Below are positions 8,295-17,297 of a DNA stretch of 21,140 bases, piece by piece. Source of the DNA: Shewanella sp. (lineage in GTDB: Bacteria > Pseudomonadota > Gammaproteobacteria > Enterobacterales > Shewanellaceae); contig SDWK01000324.1 in NCBI GenBank assembly GCA_004195335.1, forward strand, positions 1 through 21,140, in the 5' to 3' direction. The notes beneath the pieces are model-generated. The model worked only from the letters and a program-made list of their open reading frames with translations. It was not told where the DNA came from and searched no databases. The translations under genes were made by a program, and so were the position numbers. How positions within the stretch are numbered: the first letter of the stretch is position 1; the number at the start of each line of letters is the position of its first letter.

Positions 8295-8303
8295 GTTTAT
8301 GTG
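8275..8303. repeat. Direct repeat copy B, 5' side of the small secreted protein gene
   Basis: This is the partner of the repeat at 7719-7746 (29 bp, three mismatches, one indel). It contains most of the hairpin at 8271-8294. Confidence 0.65.
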
Positions 8304-8651
8304 CTTCTTTGTTAGTTTTTAACGTTTATCATTGCATCCATCAACAGATTAAACGCATCTTCATTTTTGTCTATATCTATAAAAAATTAAGCCACCCATT
8401 GCTAATCAATAACATATCGAGTCTAAAGCGAGTTATCAATAAGTCACATACCGATTGCTTCAAACAAGCAAGCCAACGACATATTCAAAGTAGGCAATAC
8501 TGTGAGAAGTCTTGTTTAACAGGGGGAAATGATGAACTCCAGACAAAGCTCTCCATCAAGAATACCGATAATGGAAAGTTCGCCTTGGGTCAGAGTTCCT
8601 CCCCCCCCCTCAAATTTGAAGCTTATCGTCAGTATGTGTTATCCGGAGAGC
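8304..8651. other. Gene-free stretch with only short fragments
   Basis: No credible gene is visible. On the - strand, 8312-8383 can be read as a short C-terminal fragment (IDIDKNEDAFNLLMDAMINV, ending KN and TAA) with an in-frame stop upstream. It may be the decayed end of a lost gene. A run of nine C lies at 8601-8609, followed by the palindrome TCAAATTTGA at 8610-8619. An open frame on the + strand (8309-8707) has no ribosome site, crosses the C run, overlaps the 3' end of the kinase gene, and looks accidental. Confidence 0.5.
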
Positions 8652-9716
8652 TTAAAGGTATGATGTCAGACTTTTCTCTTGCGCCAGCAGGCTCTTATAC
8701 AAGGTGAACTGATTTGCGGCACGCTCCAGATTGTGATTCTCATGGTGAATATGGAAATAGACATCACCATTGAGGTGATCGGTTAAGAACCGCACCCCGA
8801 TCATAAGGCAAATCACACGGGCTCCCAGCCACAGACTTTCTCTCTCATCACGGCTCAGCACTTCGCCCAACTCACTCAGGTAGCCACGGCAGATAGCAGC
8901 AAAGACAGACTCACGCACACGGACATTTTCCAGTGCCGTAGAGTCCTCCTCTTCCGGCGAACAGAAGGTACGCACCATATCGCCAAAATCATACATCAGA
9001 TGCCCTTTCATACAGGTATCTAAGTCGATGATTGCCAGACTGCTCATATCACGCTTATCGAATAACATGTTATTGATCTTGGTGTCGTTATGGCAGGTCC
9101 TAAGTGGCAGCTTAGGGGAAGTTTCGCTCAACTCATCGAGCAATGACTGCTGAGAAAGCGCGAAATCGACCCATTCCCGGCAAGTGTTAACTCTCGCCTG
9201 AGAGTCTTTGGCAACGGCTGCTTGTAACTGTTCGATACGGCCAGGTAGATGATGAAATTGCACGATGACATCGGCGAGTTCAGTAGCGTCGAGAGAGCTC
9301 AATGCAGATGAAAAGTGGCCAAAGGCTTTTGCAGCAGCAAAGGCTTCATCTTCAGTACTCACCACATCGATGCTGAGGCTGTGTGGAAGATAATTGATCG
9401 CTCTCCAGAATCCCTGCTCACCTAAGTCTACGGCTAACAGTCCATCTTGAGTTCGGATCGGCTCGACCACCTTAAGAGAATAAGCCCCCTGAGCTTGCTT
9501 GTCTGACAGACATTTGGCAATTTTATCTGAATTTTCTACTAATTCATTGGGCGTTTTAAATACTTGAGTATTGAGCTTCTGCAGGACAAATTCACCATCA
9601 ATCCATCTGATCAGAAAGGTATCATTAATGTGACCATTCCCCAAAGGGGACACTCTTGTATCCGCAGACGGGATACCGTAATAGGGCAGCACTGTCTGCC
9701 TAATAAAATCGATCAC
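8652..9716 (-). CDS. NahK-like sugar 1-kinase (aminoglycoside phosphotransferase fold)
   Basis: This is a 354-aa phosphotransferase of the APH fold, probably phosphorylating an (N-acetyl)hexosamine at C1 with ATP. The catalytic loop is H209-N-D211-T-K-x-N-N, with D211 the expected base. The metal-binding segment is D231-L-D233 in AIIDLDTCMKGHLMYDFGD. The HNDTK-IDLDT-YDFGD combination is characteristic of Bifidobacterium N-acetylhexosamine 1-kinase relatives. The start is GTG at 9716, which overlaps the TGA stop of the upstream nucleotidyltransferase (GTGA, 9716-9713), so the two genes are translationally coupled. The pair resembles sugar-1-phosphate plus nucleotidyl transfer routes such as NahK/uridylyltransferase or AmgK/MurU. 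The true substrate cannot be read from sequence. Choline/ethanolamine-type kinases are a less likely alternative. Confidence 0.75.
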   Translation of the reverse strand: MIDFIRQTVLPYYGIPSADTRVSPLGNGHINDTFLIRWIDGEFVLQKLNTQVFKTPNELVENSDKIAKCLSDKQAQGAYSLKVVEPIRTQDGLLAVDLGEQGFWRAINYLPHSLSIDVVSTEDEAFAAAKAFGHFSSALSSLDATELADVIVQFHHLPGRIEQLQAAVAKDSQARVNTCREWVDFALSQQSLLDELSETSPKLPLRTCHNDTKINNMLFDKRDMSSLAIIDLDTCMKGHLMYDFGDMVRTFCSPEEEDSTALENVRVRESVFAAICRGYLSELGEVLSRDERESLWLGARVICLMIGVRFLTDHLNGDVYFHIHHENHNLERAANQFTLYKSLLAQEKSLTSYL

Positions 9717-10658
9717 GAAACCACTCCATTCTTATTGTTTACAAGCTCATTGAGCTTATCTTTTACCCACGCTACATCCTGAGGGTAGGTCACTCCAAAC
9801 CAAGGCTCTTGAGCCGTTTCGACCAAAATCCGCTTGGCTTCTTGTTTAACATCTAATTTATCAGTAGCCTTGGAATCACCAAGATGACGCTCTGCACACA
9901 TATAGTTCTGTATAACGGTAGGCAGGTAACATTCCGCGCTTTGCTCATGACCATGCTCAGCAATAAACTGATCCAGTGCATTCCCTATAATCGCAAAAAT
10001 ATCAGCAGAAAATCCCCAACACACCATCACACAAACCCACTAAACCTTGGGGCTCCTGTCTAATCTGAGTCCACTCGGCAACACCTTGCAACACACCATC
10101 AACGACGCGACACACCCCCCGGTTCACTCCGCCATGTTCAGACAGCGTTAAATGCAGTGGATAAGCCACTAACATCCACTCTAGCGGTCTGGCTCGTAAA
10201 CCTTGAGCCAACAGCTCAAAGGCGGTGTCACCATAATAATCATCGGCATTAATCACCGCCATTAAGCCTTTAACCGTATGGCGCGTACACCAGAGTGCAT
10301 GTGCCGTGCCCCAAGGTTTCAGCCTATGGTCAAAGTTATCGAAATGACTTAACGCTTCAGCCGGGAGATCATCAATTTTCTGATAACAAAAGCTGTATTG
10401 AAATGTTGATGAAACCTGAGTTTTAACTCGCTCACAAAACAGAGACTCAAGTTCGGCTTCGAGTTCGGGCCTTATCACCAGAACAACCCGAGTGAAACCG
10501 GCCTTATATGCCGATATAGTAGAGAGTTCCAACATGGTTTCGCCACTTGGCCCTAAGTTGGCCAGCTGCTTATCACCACCGAATCGACTACCGAGTCCCG
10601 CGGCCATAATAACTAACGTCAGCGGTCTATTTTCATTCATGATTGCTGTAAGCGTCAT
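9713..10658 (-). pseudogene. Frameshifted sugar-phosphate nucleotidyltransferase
   Basis: Two frames together give one NTP_transferase (GT-A fold) protein of about 310 aa. The first (10658 to 10002) has the signature MAAGLGSRFGGDKQL, then KPWGTAHALW, the metal-binding region VINADDYYG and SEHGGVNRGVCRV. It then runs into a stop in a wrong frame. The second (9713 to about 10030) carries the rest, including CWGFSADIF, the C-terminal helix and WFGVTYPQD. Between them, near 10030-10045, the reading phase changes: one base too many, or two too few. Compared with what I remember of this family, roughly eight to ten residues before the WGF motif also appear to be missing. It would attach a nucleotide to a sugar 1-phosphate made by the neighbouring kinase. 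The start could also be the ATG at 10640 (MNENRPL). A sequencing error or programmed frameshift is possible, but a mutation is simplest. Confidence 0.7.
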
Positions 10659-10745
10659 ACACTACATTTCTACAAAATTATTCGGTCGTCGTTAATTGAC
10701 GCACCATACACAGCCGGAAAGTCTAATGAGAAAGCCAATTTATAT

Positions 10746-10791
10746 CCAGCGCTAATATACAGGAGATAAAAGGGCCATTCTTGACCAACGC
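10746..10791 (-). repeat. Decayed copy of the 3' end of the DUF805-like gene (copy 1)
   Basis: On the - strand this encodes ALVKNGPFIS, matching the end of the upstream gene (ALAKNGSFISYL, positions about 10855-10893). The DNA match runs from AGGAGATAAAAGGGCCATTC at 10761 onward. It lies after the stop of the intact gene. Confidence 0.55.
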
Positions 10792-10793
10792 CT

Positions 10794-10830
10794 CCAGCTG
10801 TATCTATATACTGCAAATAAAAAAATCACC
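10794..10830 (-). repeat. Decayed copy of the 3' end of the DUF805-like gene (copy 2)
   Basis: This is a shorter, more worn copy. CCAGCTGTATCTATA at 10794-10808 and an AAATAAAA run match CCAGCTATATCTATA at 10845-10859 and the AAATAAAA at the end of the intact gene. Confidence 0.4.
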
Positions 10831-10854
10831 CGTGGTCGATAAGTCCAGCTATAT

Positions 10855-11925
10855 CTATAAATAGGAAATAAAAGAACCATTCTTGGCCAGCGCAGACTGG
10901 CTACCTTTCAGGCTAAAGTCATAGCCGCAGAGTTTTACGCTACCTCGGCGTGCGACGTCACTAATAATGGATTCGGTATCGAGAGGTGAAAATCGGGCTT
11001 CAATGCTTGTATCCGGCATCTGTTCAACCATTACAGGGCGGTAACGTGTCCCGTCATTAAAAATCAGATGGGCACAACTTTTGTCTCCTTTAGCCGTGGC
11101 CAGAGACCAGATCATCCCAGGGTCTTCGGTTTCGCCCAGCCAGCGCATCACCAATAAGTCCTGTTCCAGAATAAGGCTGAATCCATCGGGAAGCTTCACT
11201 TCATCTCTTTGCACCGCGATCTGAGGCGCGGATACCGATGGCTCTTGTGTGACAGATTCATCATCTGCCGTCCCGGAAAATAGCGACCAAAGTCCTGCGA
11301 TGAGTATCATAAATGATAGTCCGCTAACAGAGACCAGAAGCAGCCTACTATTTTGCTTAGCCCATGAGATCCATTGATCTAATGAGATGCCATCGAAACC
11401 TCTGTCAGCTTCACCATAGAGATCGGACTCTACAGTTTGCTCAGGCATTTCGGCATCTGAAATATGTCCCCCAACAGGTCCAAGTGAGCCGTCTAGAGTC
11501 GGCTCAACCCTCATACGTCCCTTCCCGTCGGCAGCCATAGCTGCCGGCCCCGAATAACCTTGATGATATTGGCCGTTTTTAATCGTCGACCTCTGCATCG
11601 CCAGAAAGCCCGTAATAAGAGTGGCAAAGACAACAAAACTAGCGGACAAGCTAAGGCTATCGCCATAGACAAGAGAAAGAACAAAAAGCAGTAAAGGAAT
11701 AAAGCTCAAACCCAGCAACCAGCTCGGTCTGCCCGCATCACGCATACGGCGCAGGCCGCTAAGTCCAACAGCAGGCAGCAAGAGTAGGGTAAGGATAATC
11801 AGTGCCGAATTGGCTCCGATAAAGGTGAATCCCAATAATAAAATAAGGTAAGCCAGCGCACTGATAAGCGCAAACCTTGGACCATTATCTCGTCCCCGGA
11901 CACAAAAGAGCGATCTATACTGCAT
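10855..11925 (-). CDS. DUF805-like inner membrane protein
   Basis: This is a membrane protein of unknown role, 356 aa. The first 110 residues hold about four hydrophobic segments (18-34, 40-56, 69-87, 92-110) with LRRMRDAGRPSWL at 58-70. That is the R-x-D-x-G-R/K-xx-W signature of DUF805 proteins. A charged linker (about 111-193) is followed by a fifth segment (194-216) and a C-terminal domain of about 140 aa, probably periplasmic. This domain has two cysteines (in KSCAHLIF and VKLCGYDF) that could form a disulfide. The extra tail makes it longer than simple DUF805 proteins (about 120-150 aa). The ATG at 11925 has only a weak ribosome site. It is transcribed away from gmk. Function unknown. 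Confidence 0.7.
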   Translation of the reverse strand: MQYRSLFCVRGRDNGPRFALISALAYLILLLGFTFIGANSALIILTLLLLPAVGLSGLRRMRDAGRPSWLLGLSFIPLLLFVLSLVYGDSLSLSASFVVFATLITGFLAMQRSTIKNGQYHQGYSGPAAMAADGKGRMRVEPTLDGSLGPVGGHISDAEMPEQTVESDLYGEADRGFDGISLDQWISWAKQNSRLLLVSVSGLSFMILIAGLWSLFSGTADDESVTQEPSVSAPQIAVQRDEVKLPDGFSLILEQDLLVMRWLGETEDPGMIWSLATAKGDKSCAHLIFNDGTRYRPVMVEQMPDTSIEARFSPLDTESIISDVARRGSVKLCGYDFSLKGSQSALAKNGSFISYL

Positions 11926-12918
<993 letters not shown>

Positions 12919-12975
12919 CTGTCATCATGTACAATTTTGCGTCATTTTTTCATCCTAACACTGGAGTTTCCACAC

Positions 12976-13260
12976 ATGGCTCGCGTAACTGTAGAAGACG
13001 CCGTAAACCAAATCGGCAACCGTTTTGATATGATCCTGGTTGCATCGCGCCGTGCTCGCCAAATCGCCGTGCAGGGTAAAGACCCTATGGTTGAAGAAGA
13101 GAACGATAAGCCAACGGTTATCGCTCTTCGCGAAATCGAATTAGGCTTAGTCACTGCCGATACTTTGGACGCCGATGAGCGCCAAAATGTCCGTGAACGT
13201 GAAGCAGCTGAAATTGCTGCCGTTGCTGCGATTGCTGAAGGTCGTAACAACATAATATAA
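12976..13260 (+). CDS. rpoZ: RNA polymerase omega subunit
   Basis: This small subunit folds around the beta' C-terminus and forms part of ppGpp site 1 on RNA polymerase. The start chosen is the ATG at 12976 (94 aa, [10 protein letters not shown]...), preceded by CTGGAG at 12961-12966. An in-frame upstream start at 12937 would add 13 residues not found in the family. The N-terminal [19 protein letters not shown] and the RRARQIA motif (residues about 25-31) are diagnostic. The stop overlaps the ribosome site of spoT (TAAGGAG), which supports coupled expression. Confidence 0.97.
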   Translation: MARVTVEDAVNQIGNRFDMILVASRRARQIAVQGKDPMVEEENDKPTVIALREIELGLVTADTLDADERQNVREREAAEIAAVAAIAEGRNNII

Positions 13261-13273
13261 GGAGTGCTGCCAC

Positions 13274-15379
13274 TTGTATCTGTTTGAAGGTCTCAAGGAG
13301 TCTGCATCGGGTTATTTAGAACCTGATCAGGTAGAATTACTCAAGCAGGCCTATCAGGTGGCGCGTGATGCCCATGAAGGCCAAATGCGCACAAGTGGTG
13401 AACCTTATATCACACATCCGGTTGCGGTCGCCCGCATCCTGGCCGATATGCGTCTCGATCATGAGACGCTTATGGCCGCCCTCCTGCACGACACGATTGA
13501 AGACACTCCGGTTACCAAAGAGGAACTCGCTGAGATTTTCAGTGAATCCATCGCCGAATTGGTTGAAGGCGTCTCCAAACTCGATAAGCTAAAATTCCGC
13601 GATAAGAAAGAGGCTCAGGCCGAAAACTTCCGCAAGATGATGATGGCAATGACTCAAGATATTCGAGTTATTCTGATCAAATTAGCCGATCGCACCCACA
13701 ATATGCGTACCCTTGGGGCTTTAAGGCCTGATAAGCGTCGACGTATAGCGCGGGAAACCCTCGAAATTTATGCCCCCATCGCTAACCGCCTCGGAATTCA
13801 TAATATCAAGTGCGAGCTCGAAGAGCTTGGTTTTCAAGCCTATTACCCAATGCGTTACCGAGTGCTTAAAGAGGTGGTTAAAGCTGCCAGAGGCAACCGT
13901 AAAGAACTCATTCAAAGCATCGAGGCTGCGGTTCATACTCGCCTCGAAGACACCAAGATTGAAGGCACCGTTAAAGGCCGTGAAAAGAATCTCTACTCTA
14001 TCTATAACAAGATGCGTAGCAAGGAGCTTCAATTCCAGGAAGTGATGGATATCTATGCCTTCCGCGTAATCGTCGATTCCATCGATACCTGTTATCGCGT
14101 GATGGGCGCCATGCACGGACTGTATAAACCACGCCCGGGCCGTTTCAAAGATTATATCGCTATTCCTAAAGCCAACGGCTATCAGTCACTTCATACTTCG
14201 TTGTTTGGTCCACACGCCGTACCCGTTGAGATTCAGATCCGTACCGAAGATATGGACCAGATGGCTGATAAAGGGGTTGCTGCACACTGGGCCTACAAGA
14301 AAGGCGGTTCTGCGGATCAAGGCACTACGACGCAAGTGCGTGCCCGTAAGTGGATGCAGAGCCTGCTGGAATTGCAGCAAAGTGCCAGCACCTCATTTGA
14401 ATTCGTCGAAAATTTTAAGACCGAGCTATTCCCTGAAGAGATCTACGTCTTTACCCCCGAAGGGCGCATTCTCGAGCTTCCCGTCGGTGCAACACCCGTC
14501 GATTTTGCCTATGAAGTTCATACCGATGTGGGTAATACCTGTGTCGGCGCTCGCGTCAATAGACAAGCTTATCCACTCAGTCAGCCATTAATATCGGGGC
14601 AGACTATCGAGATCATCACAGCTAAGGGCGCACGTCCTAATGCCGCCTGGATGAACTTTGTTGTTACAGGCAAGGCTCGAGCTAAGATCCGTCAGGTATT
14701 GAAGAACCTCAAAGAAGTCGACGCGATAGCACTGGGTAAGCGCCTGTTAAATCATGCGCTGGGCAAAACTAAGTTAGACGCTATTTCGGCCGAACAGATC
14801 AACAGCGTCGTCAACGACACCAAACATAACACCTTAGATGAGCTACTGGCCGATATTGGCCTAGGCAATGCCATGAGCATAGTGATCGCTAAGCGACTTC
14901 GTGGCGATCAAATAGAACAGCACGAAGAAAAAGACTCCAACATGATGCCAATCCGCGGCGCCGATGGCATGCTGGTGACCTTTGCCAACTGTTGTCGCCC
15001 GATCCCAGGCGATGCCGTCATCGCCCACGTTAGCCCGGGTAAAGGCCTGGTAGTGCACATGGAAAGTTGTGCCAATATTCGTGGTTATCAAGGTGAACCG
15101 GATAAATATATTCCAGTCCAATGGGACAGTGTCGAGGGCGTCGAGTATCAGGCGAACTTGCGAGTGGAAATAGTGAATCATCAAGGAGCCTTGGCTAAAA
15201 TCACCTCGATTATTGCTGCTGAAGGCGCCAATATTCATAATCTAAGCACCGAAGAGCGTGATGGCAGAGTCTTCCTCATCAATTTACGAGTTTCGGTCAG
15301 AGACCGAGTTCATTTGGCCAACGTGATGCGACGTATCAGGGTACTCCCTGAAGTATTACGTACATCCCGGAATCGCTAG
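13274..15379 (+). CDS. spoT: SpoT, bifunctional (p)ppGpp synthetase/hydrolase
   Basis: This is the main ppGpp hydrolase, with weak synthetase activity, of gammaproteobacteria (701 aa, normal length). The N-terminal HD hydrolase domain is intact: H48, H72-D73 and E76-D77 in HDTIEDT. The synthetase-like domain follows (about 230-350), with GRFKDYIAIPKANGYQSLHT. Then come the TGS domain (about 387-450, IYVFTPEGRI), a cysteine-containing region (NCCRPIPGDA) and a C-terminal ACT domain (about 625-701, EIVNHQGALAKITSIIAAEG). The start is TTG at 13274, chosen because MYLFEGL matches the SpoT N-terminus and AAGGAG sits 8-9 nt upstream. It is 13 nt after rpoZ. Confidence 0.97.
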   Translation: MYLFEGLKESASGYLEPDQVELLKQAYQVARDAHEGQMRTSGEPYITHPVAVARILADMRLDHETLMAALLHDTIEDTPVTKEELAEIFSESIAELVEGVSKLDKLKFRDKKEAQAENFRKMMMAMTQDIRVILIKLADRTHNMRTLGALRPDKRRRIARETLEIYAPIANRLGIHNIKCELEELGFQAYYPMRYRVLKEVVKAARGNRKELIQSIEAAVHTRLEDTKIEGTVKGREKNLYSIYNKMRSKELQFQEVMDIYAFRVIVDSIDTCYRVMGAMHGLYKPRPGRFKDYIAIPKANGYQSLHTSLFGPHAVPVEIQIRTEDMDQMADKGVAAHWAYKKGGSADQGTTTQVRARKWMQSLLELQQSASTSFEFVENFKTELFPEEIYVFTPEGRILELPVGATPVDFAYEVHTDVGNTCVGARVNRQAYPLSQPLISGQTIEIITAKGARPNAAWMNFVVTGKARAKIRQVLKNLKEVDAIALGKRLLNHALGKTKLDAISAEQINSVVNDTKHNTLDELLADIGLGNAMSIVIAKRLRGDQIEQHEEKDSNMMPIRGADGMLVTFANCCRPIPGDAVIAHVSPGKGLVVHMESCANIRGYQGEPDKYIPVQWDSVEGVEYQANLRVEIVNHQGALAKITSIIAAEGANIHNLSTEERDGRVFLINLRVSVRDRVHLANVMRRIRVLPEVLRTSRNR

Positions 15380-15468
15380 GTTCCAGAATCGCTGAGTTTA
15401 GCCATCATAAGATTTCATGGGCATTAAATTCCTAATCGATAGTTAGTTAACAAAACAGAGAGAGTGTT

Positions 15469-15852
15469 ATGGCAGAAAAAATCATCATCGCCACAGATAA
15501 GGCTCCACAAGCGATCGGCACCTATTCTCAAGCCGTTAAAGTCGGTAGCACAGTCTATCTTTCGGGTCAGATCCCTCTGAATCCGGAAAATATGCAGATG
15601 GTCAGCGATGAGTTTGAAGCGCAAGTGGTTCAGGTATTTGAAAACCTTACCGCAGTTTGTGAGGCGGCGGGTGGTTCGCTCAGCGATATCGTCAAACTCA
15701 ACATTTTTATGACTGACTTGAGTAATTTCGCTACCGTAAATGAGATCATGGAACGTTACTTCTCTCAGCCTTATCCCGCTCGCGCCGCGATCGGAGTTAA
15801 GCAATTACCAAAAGATTCTTTAGTTGAGATGGATGGAGTCATGGAAATTTAA
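15469..15852 (+). CDS. ridA: RidA, 2-iminobutanoate/2-iminopropanoate deaminase
   Basis: Hydrolyses reactive enamine/imine intermediates released by PLP enzymes such as threonine dehydratase, protecting other PLP enzymes. It is 127 aa, typical of the trimeric YjgF/YER057c/UK114 family. Key residues are present: the GTYSQA loop (17-22), R105 in PYPARAA and E120 in LVEMDG. The usual cysteine after R105 (ARSCV in many homologues) is alanine here. A purine-rich AGAGAGAG ribosome site precedes the ATG. Its place right after spoT is the normal gammaproteobacterial order. A MITE-like element follows its stop by about 16 nt. Confidence 0.95.
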   Translation: MAEKIIIATDKAPQAIGTYSQAVKVGSTVYLSGQIPLNPENMQMVSDEFEAQVVQVFENLTAVCEAAGGSLSDIVKLNIFMTDLSNFATVNEIMERYFSQPYPARAAIGVKQLPKDSLVEMDGVMEI

Positions 15853-15868
15853 TCTTCCTCAACTTCAT

Positions 15869-16132
15869 ATACCCAAACCACTTCAAGATGCAGGATTCAG
15901 CATGCCGAGAAGTGACAGAGTTCAAGGCATGGAATAGTAGGACTAGTTATTCTAATTCAATATTTCATAACGCAGAAATATGTTGCTTCTCGCCTTGCCC
16001 TTCGGGAGTTCCCGTAGAATATCTGCACTGCGTTAGTAATATCAACAAGGGAGTAACCATTCTCTCAATCACTGCCTTGTTCAGCTATCCTACGGGAGCT
16101 CTGAAATGAGCATCTTGAGGTAGCTTGGGTAT
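15869..16132. mobile_element. MITE-like palindromic element 1
   Basis: The two ends form inverted repeats of about 23 bp. 15869-15891 (beginning ATACCCAA, ending TCAAGATGC) matches the complement of 16110-16132 with four mismatches. Inside lies a second inverted pair, TAACGCAG at 15968-15975 and CTGCGTTA at 16028-16035. No transposase is encoded, and the open frame at 15888-16109 is accidental. A length of about 264 bp is typical of a non-autonomous element. It is inserted between the ridA stop and the terminator at 16142, so it is carried in the 3' end of the spoT-ridA transcript. I cannot name a family. Confidence 0.7.
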
Positions 16133-16141
16133 TCTATATCT

Positions 16142-16164
16142 GGGCGCTGCGGCGCCCTTTTGTT
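16142..16164 (+). terminator. Terminator after ridA and the MITE-like element
   Basis: GGGCGC at 16142-16147 and GCGCCC at 16152-16157 form a 6-bp all-GC stem with a TGCG loop, followed by TTTTGTT. It ends the ridA-side transcript 28 nt before trmH. Confidence 0.75.
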
Positions 16165-16191
16165 ATTTAATTCGTAAATTAGAAGTTAGCC

Positions 16192-16890
16192 ATGAGTCCA
16201 GAACGCTTTGCACGCATCAATGAGATGCTAGACAACCGCCAGCCAGATCTCACTCTCTGCCTCGATAAAGTCCATAAGAGCAATAATGTTGCCGCCGTCA
16301 TACGTACCGCCGACGCCGTGGGGATCCATCAAATTCACGCCATCTGGCCGGATCTTGATATGCGTGTCTCAGGCAACACCGCCTCGGGCAGCCAGCAGTG
16401 GGTCAAGACCATCACGCATAATCATATTGATGAGGCTAAAACACAGTTTCGTGCTCAGGGAATGCAAATTCTGGCGACTAATTTTTCAGAAAATGCGATA
16501 GATTTTCGCGAGATTGACTATACTCGCCCCACGGTCGTTATCTTAGGTAATGAGCGAGATGGCGTGAGTCCGGAGGGGATCGCAGCGGCCGATCAACATA
16601 TCATCATCCCTATGATAGGCATGGTCCAATCCCTGAATGTGTCTGTGGCATCGGCTCTCATCATGTATGAAGCGCAGCGACAGAGACAGGAAGCGGGGAT
16701 GTACGGCCAACGTAAACTCGATGAAGCCTACTGTCAGGTAAAACTGTTCGAGCAAGGCCATCCTATCTACGCGAAAGCCTGTCGACGTAAGAGTATCCCC
16801 TACCCTAAGGTTGATGGAGAGGGACAGATAATCGCCGATGCCAATTGGTGGGAAAAAATGCGTTGCCCAAAAATCTCGCCTATCGATTAA
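16192..16890 (+). CDS. trmH: tRNA (guanosine(18)-2'-O)-methyltransferase
   Basis: Methylates the 2'-OH of G18 in the D-loop of tRNAs, using S-adenosylmethionine. It is 232 aa and a SPOUT-class protein. Motif 1 is NVAAVIRTADAVGI (32-45, with the conserved arginine R38). Motif 2 is NERDGVSPE (120-128). Motif 3 is IPMIGMVQSLNVSVA (139-153), which forms the trefoil knot. The C-terminal extension (about 170-232) is the TrmH-specific tail. The gene follows ridA, as in many gammaproteobacteria, but recG, the usual next gene, is absent here. A weak ribosome site (AGAAG) precedes the ATG. Confidence 0.95.
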   Translation: MSPERFARINEMLDNRQPDLTLCLDKVHKSNNVAAVIRTADAVGIHQIHAIWPDLDMRVSGNTASGSQQWVKTITHNHIDEAKTQFRAQGMQILATNFSENAIDFREIDYTRPTVVILGNERDGVSPEGIAAADQHIIIPMIGMVQSLNVSVASALIMYEAQRQRQEAGMYGQRKLDEAYCQVKLFEQGHPIYAKACRRKSIPYPKVDGEGQIIADANWWEKMRCPKISPID

Positions 16891-16897
16891 TTATGTT

Positions 16898-16936
16898 TAT
16901 CTTAAGTCGGTCACACCTCCCGATCGACTTAAGATA
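16898..16936. terminator. Long hairpin after trmH
   Basis: A perfect 12-bp inverted repeat (TATCTTAAGTCG at 16898-16909 with its complement at 16925-16936) has a 15-nt loop and begins 8 nt after the trmH stop. There is no T run on the + strand, so it may be a 3'-end stabilising stem or a weak terminator. Confidence 0.45.
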
Positions 16937-17013
16937 GCTTTGCCTCCTTCCTTCGAAAACCTTTTGTCACTTTCAGATCTCACCTTTCACCTTTCAGTTA
17001 TTGATTCTTCAAA

Positions 17014-17035
17014 GAATTTGTCATAGATCACATTT
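17014..17035. promoter_or_regulatory. CRP-like site upstream of the acyl-CoA synthetase
   Basis: The right half TAGATCACATTT (17024-17035) equals the CRP consensus exactly, while the left half (TTTGT in place of TGTGA) keeps three of five key bases. It lies 263 nt before the synthetase start. Much of that distance is the MITE-like element at 17124-17284, so the site would have stood near -100 to the start codon before insertion. Confidence 0.4.
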
Positions 17036-17123
17036 TTCGCCATACTCAGAGTTAGGTCAAACAGATATCCAACACAAATAAAAAATCATCGCTGTTTGGC
17101 GCAAAGTTAACGGTCGCAAATAA

Positions 17124-17284
17124 TACCAATCGGTAAAAGATGTGATCGCTCAGCGAGAGTTTTCGCTTCTGAGGCAAGGCAACGAGTACAGAGCATAGTT
17201 ACTCTACGTTTAAGCTCGTTAACACAGTATCAGATGCGCTAAAACTCACCTCCTGAGTAGATCACTTTCTTATATAGATTGGTT
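17124..17284. mobile_element. MITE-like palindromic element 2
   Basis: The outer ends ACCAATC (17125-17131) and GATTGGT (17277-17283) are exact inverted copies. Inward, GTGATC, CTCAG-GAG and AGTTTT-GC blocks also pair, so the imperfect terminal repeats span about 45 nt on each side. There is no coding capacity. The centre (GCAACGAGTACAGAGCATAG at 17179-17198) does not pair. It ends 13 nt before the ATG at 17298, so it supplies the leader of the downstream gene. The type resembles short repeats that recur in Shewanella genomes; this rests on memory, not on a search. Confidence 0.7.
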
Positions 17285-17297
17285 AACAATAATAACT

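Noticed and set aside
7719..8303. Integron gene cassette, with the flanking repeats as attC sites
   Set aside because: The repeats lack the RYYYAAC and GTTRRRY core pairs and no integrase is in view. They read better as shared terminators.
8515..8613. Possible tRNA-like fold, since AGGGGGAA at the left could pair with TTCCTCCCCC at the right
   Set aside because: There is no D-loop GG, no anticodon stem at the right distance, no TTCRA loop and no CCA end.
8309..8707. Open frame of 132 codons on the + strand
   Set aside because: It has no ribosome site and an atypical composition, crosses a nine-C run, and overlaps the 3' end of the kinase gene on the other strand.
10002..10045. Programmed frameshifting in the nucleotidyltransferase
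   Set aside because: There is no slippery heptamer followed by a stem or pseudoknot. Residues also seem to be missing, so plain mutation or error is more likely.
12937..12975. Longer rpoZ starting at 12937
   Set aside because: The ATG at 12976 gives the standard omega N-terminus and has a proper ribosome site.
15888..16109. Open frame of 73 codons after ridA
   Set aside because: It lies wholly inside the palindromic element and has no start signal or protein-like pattern.
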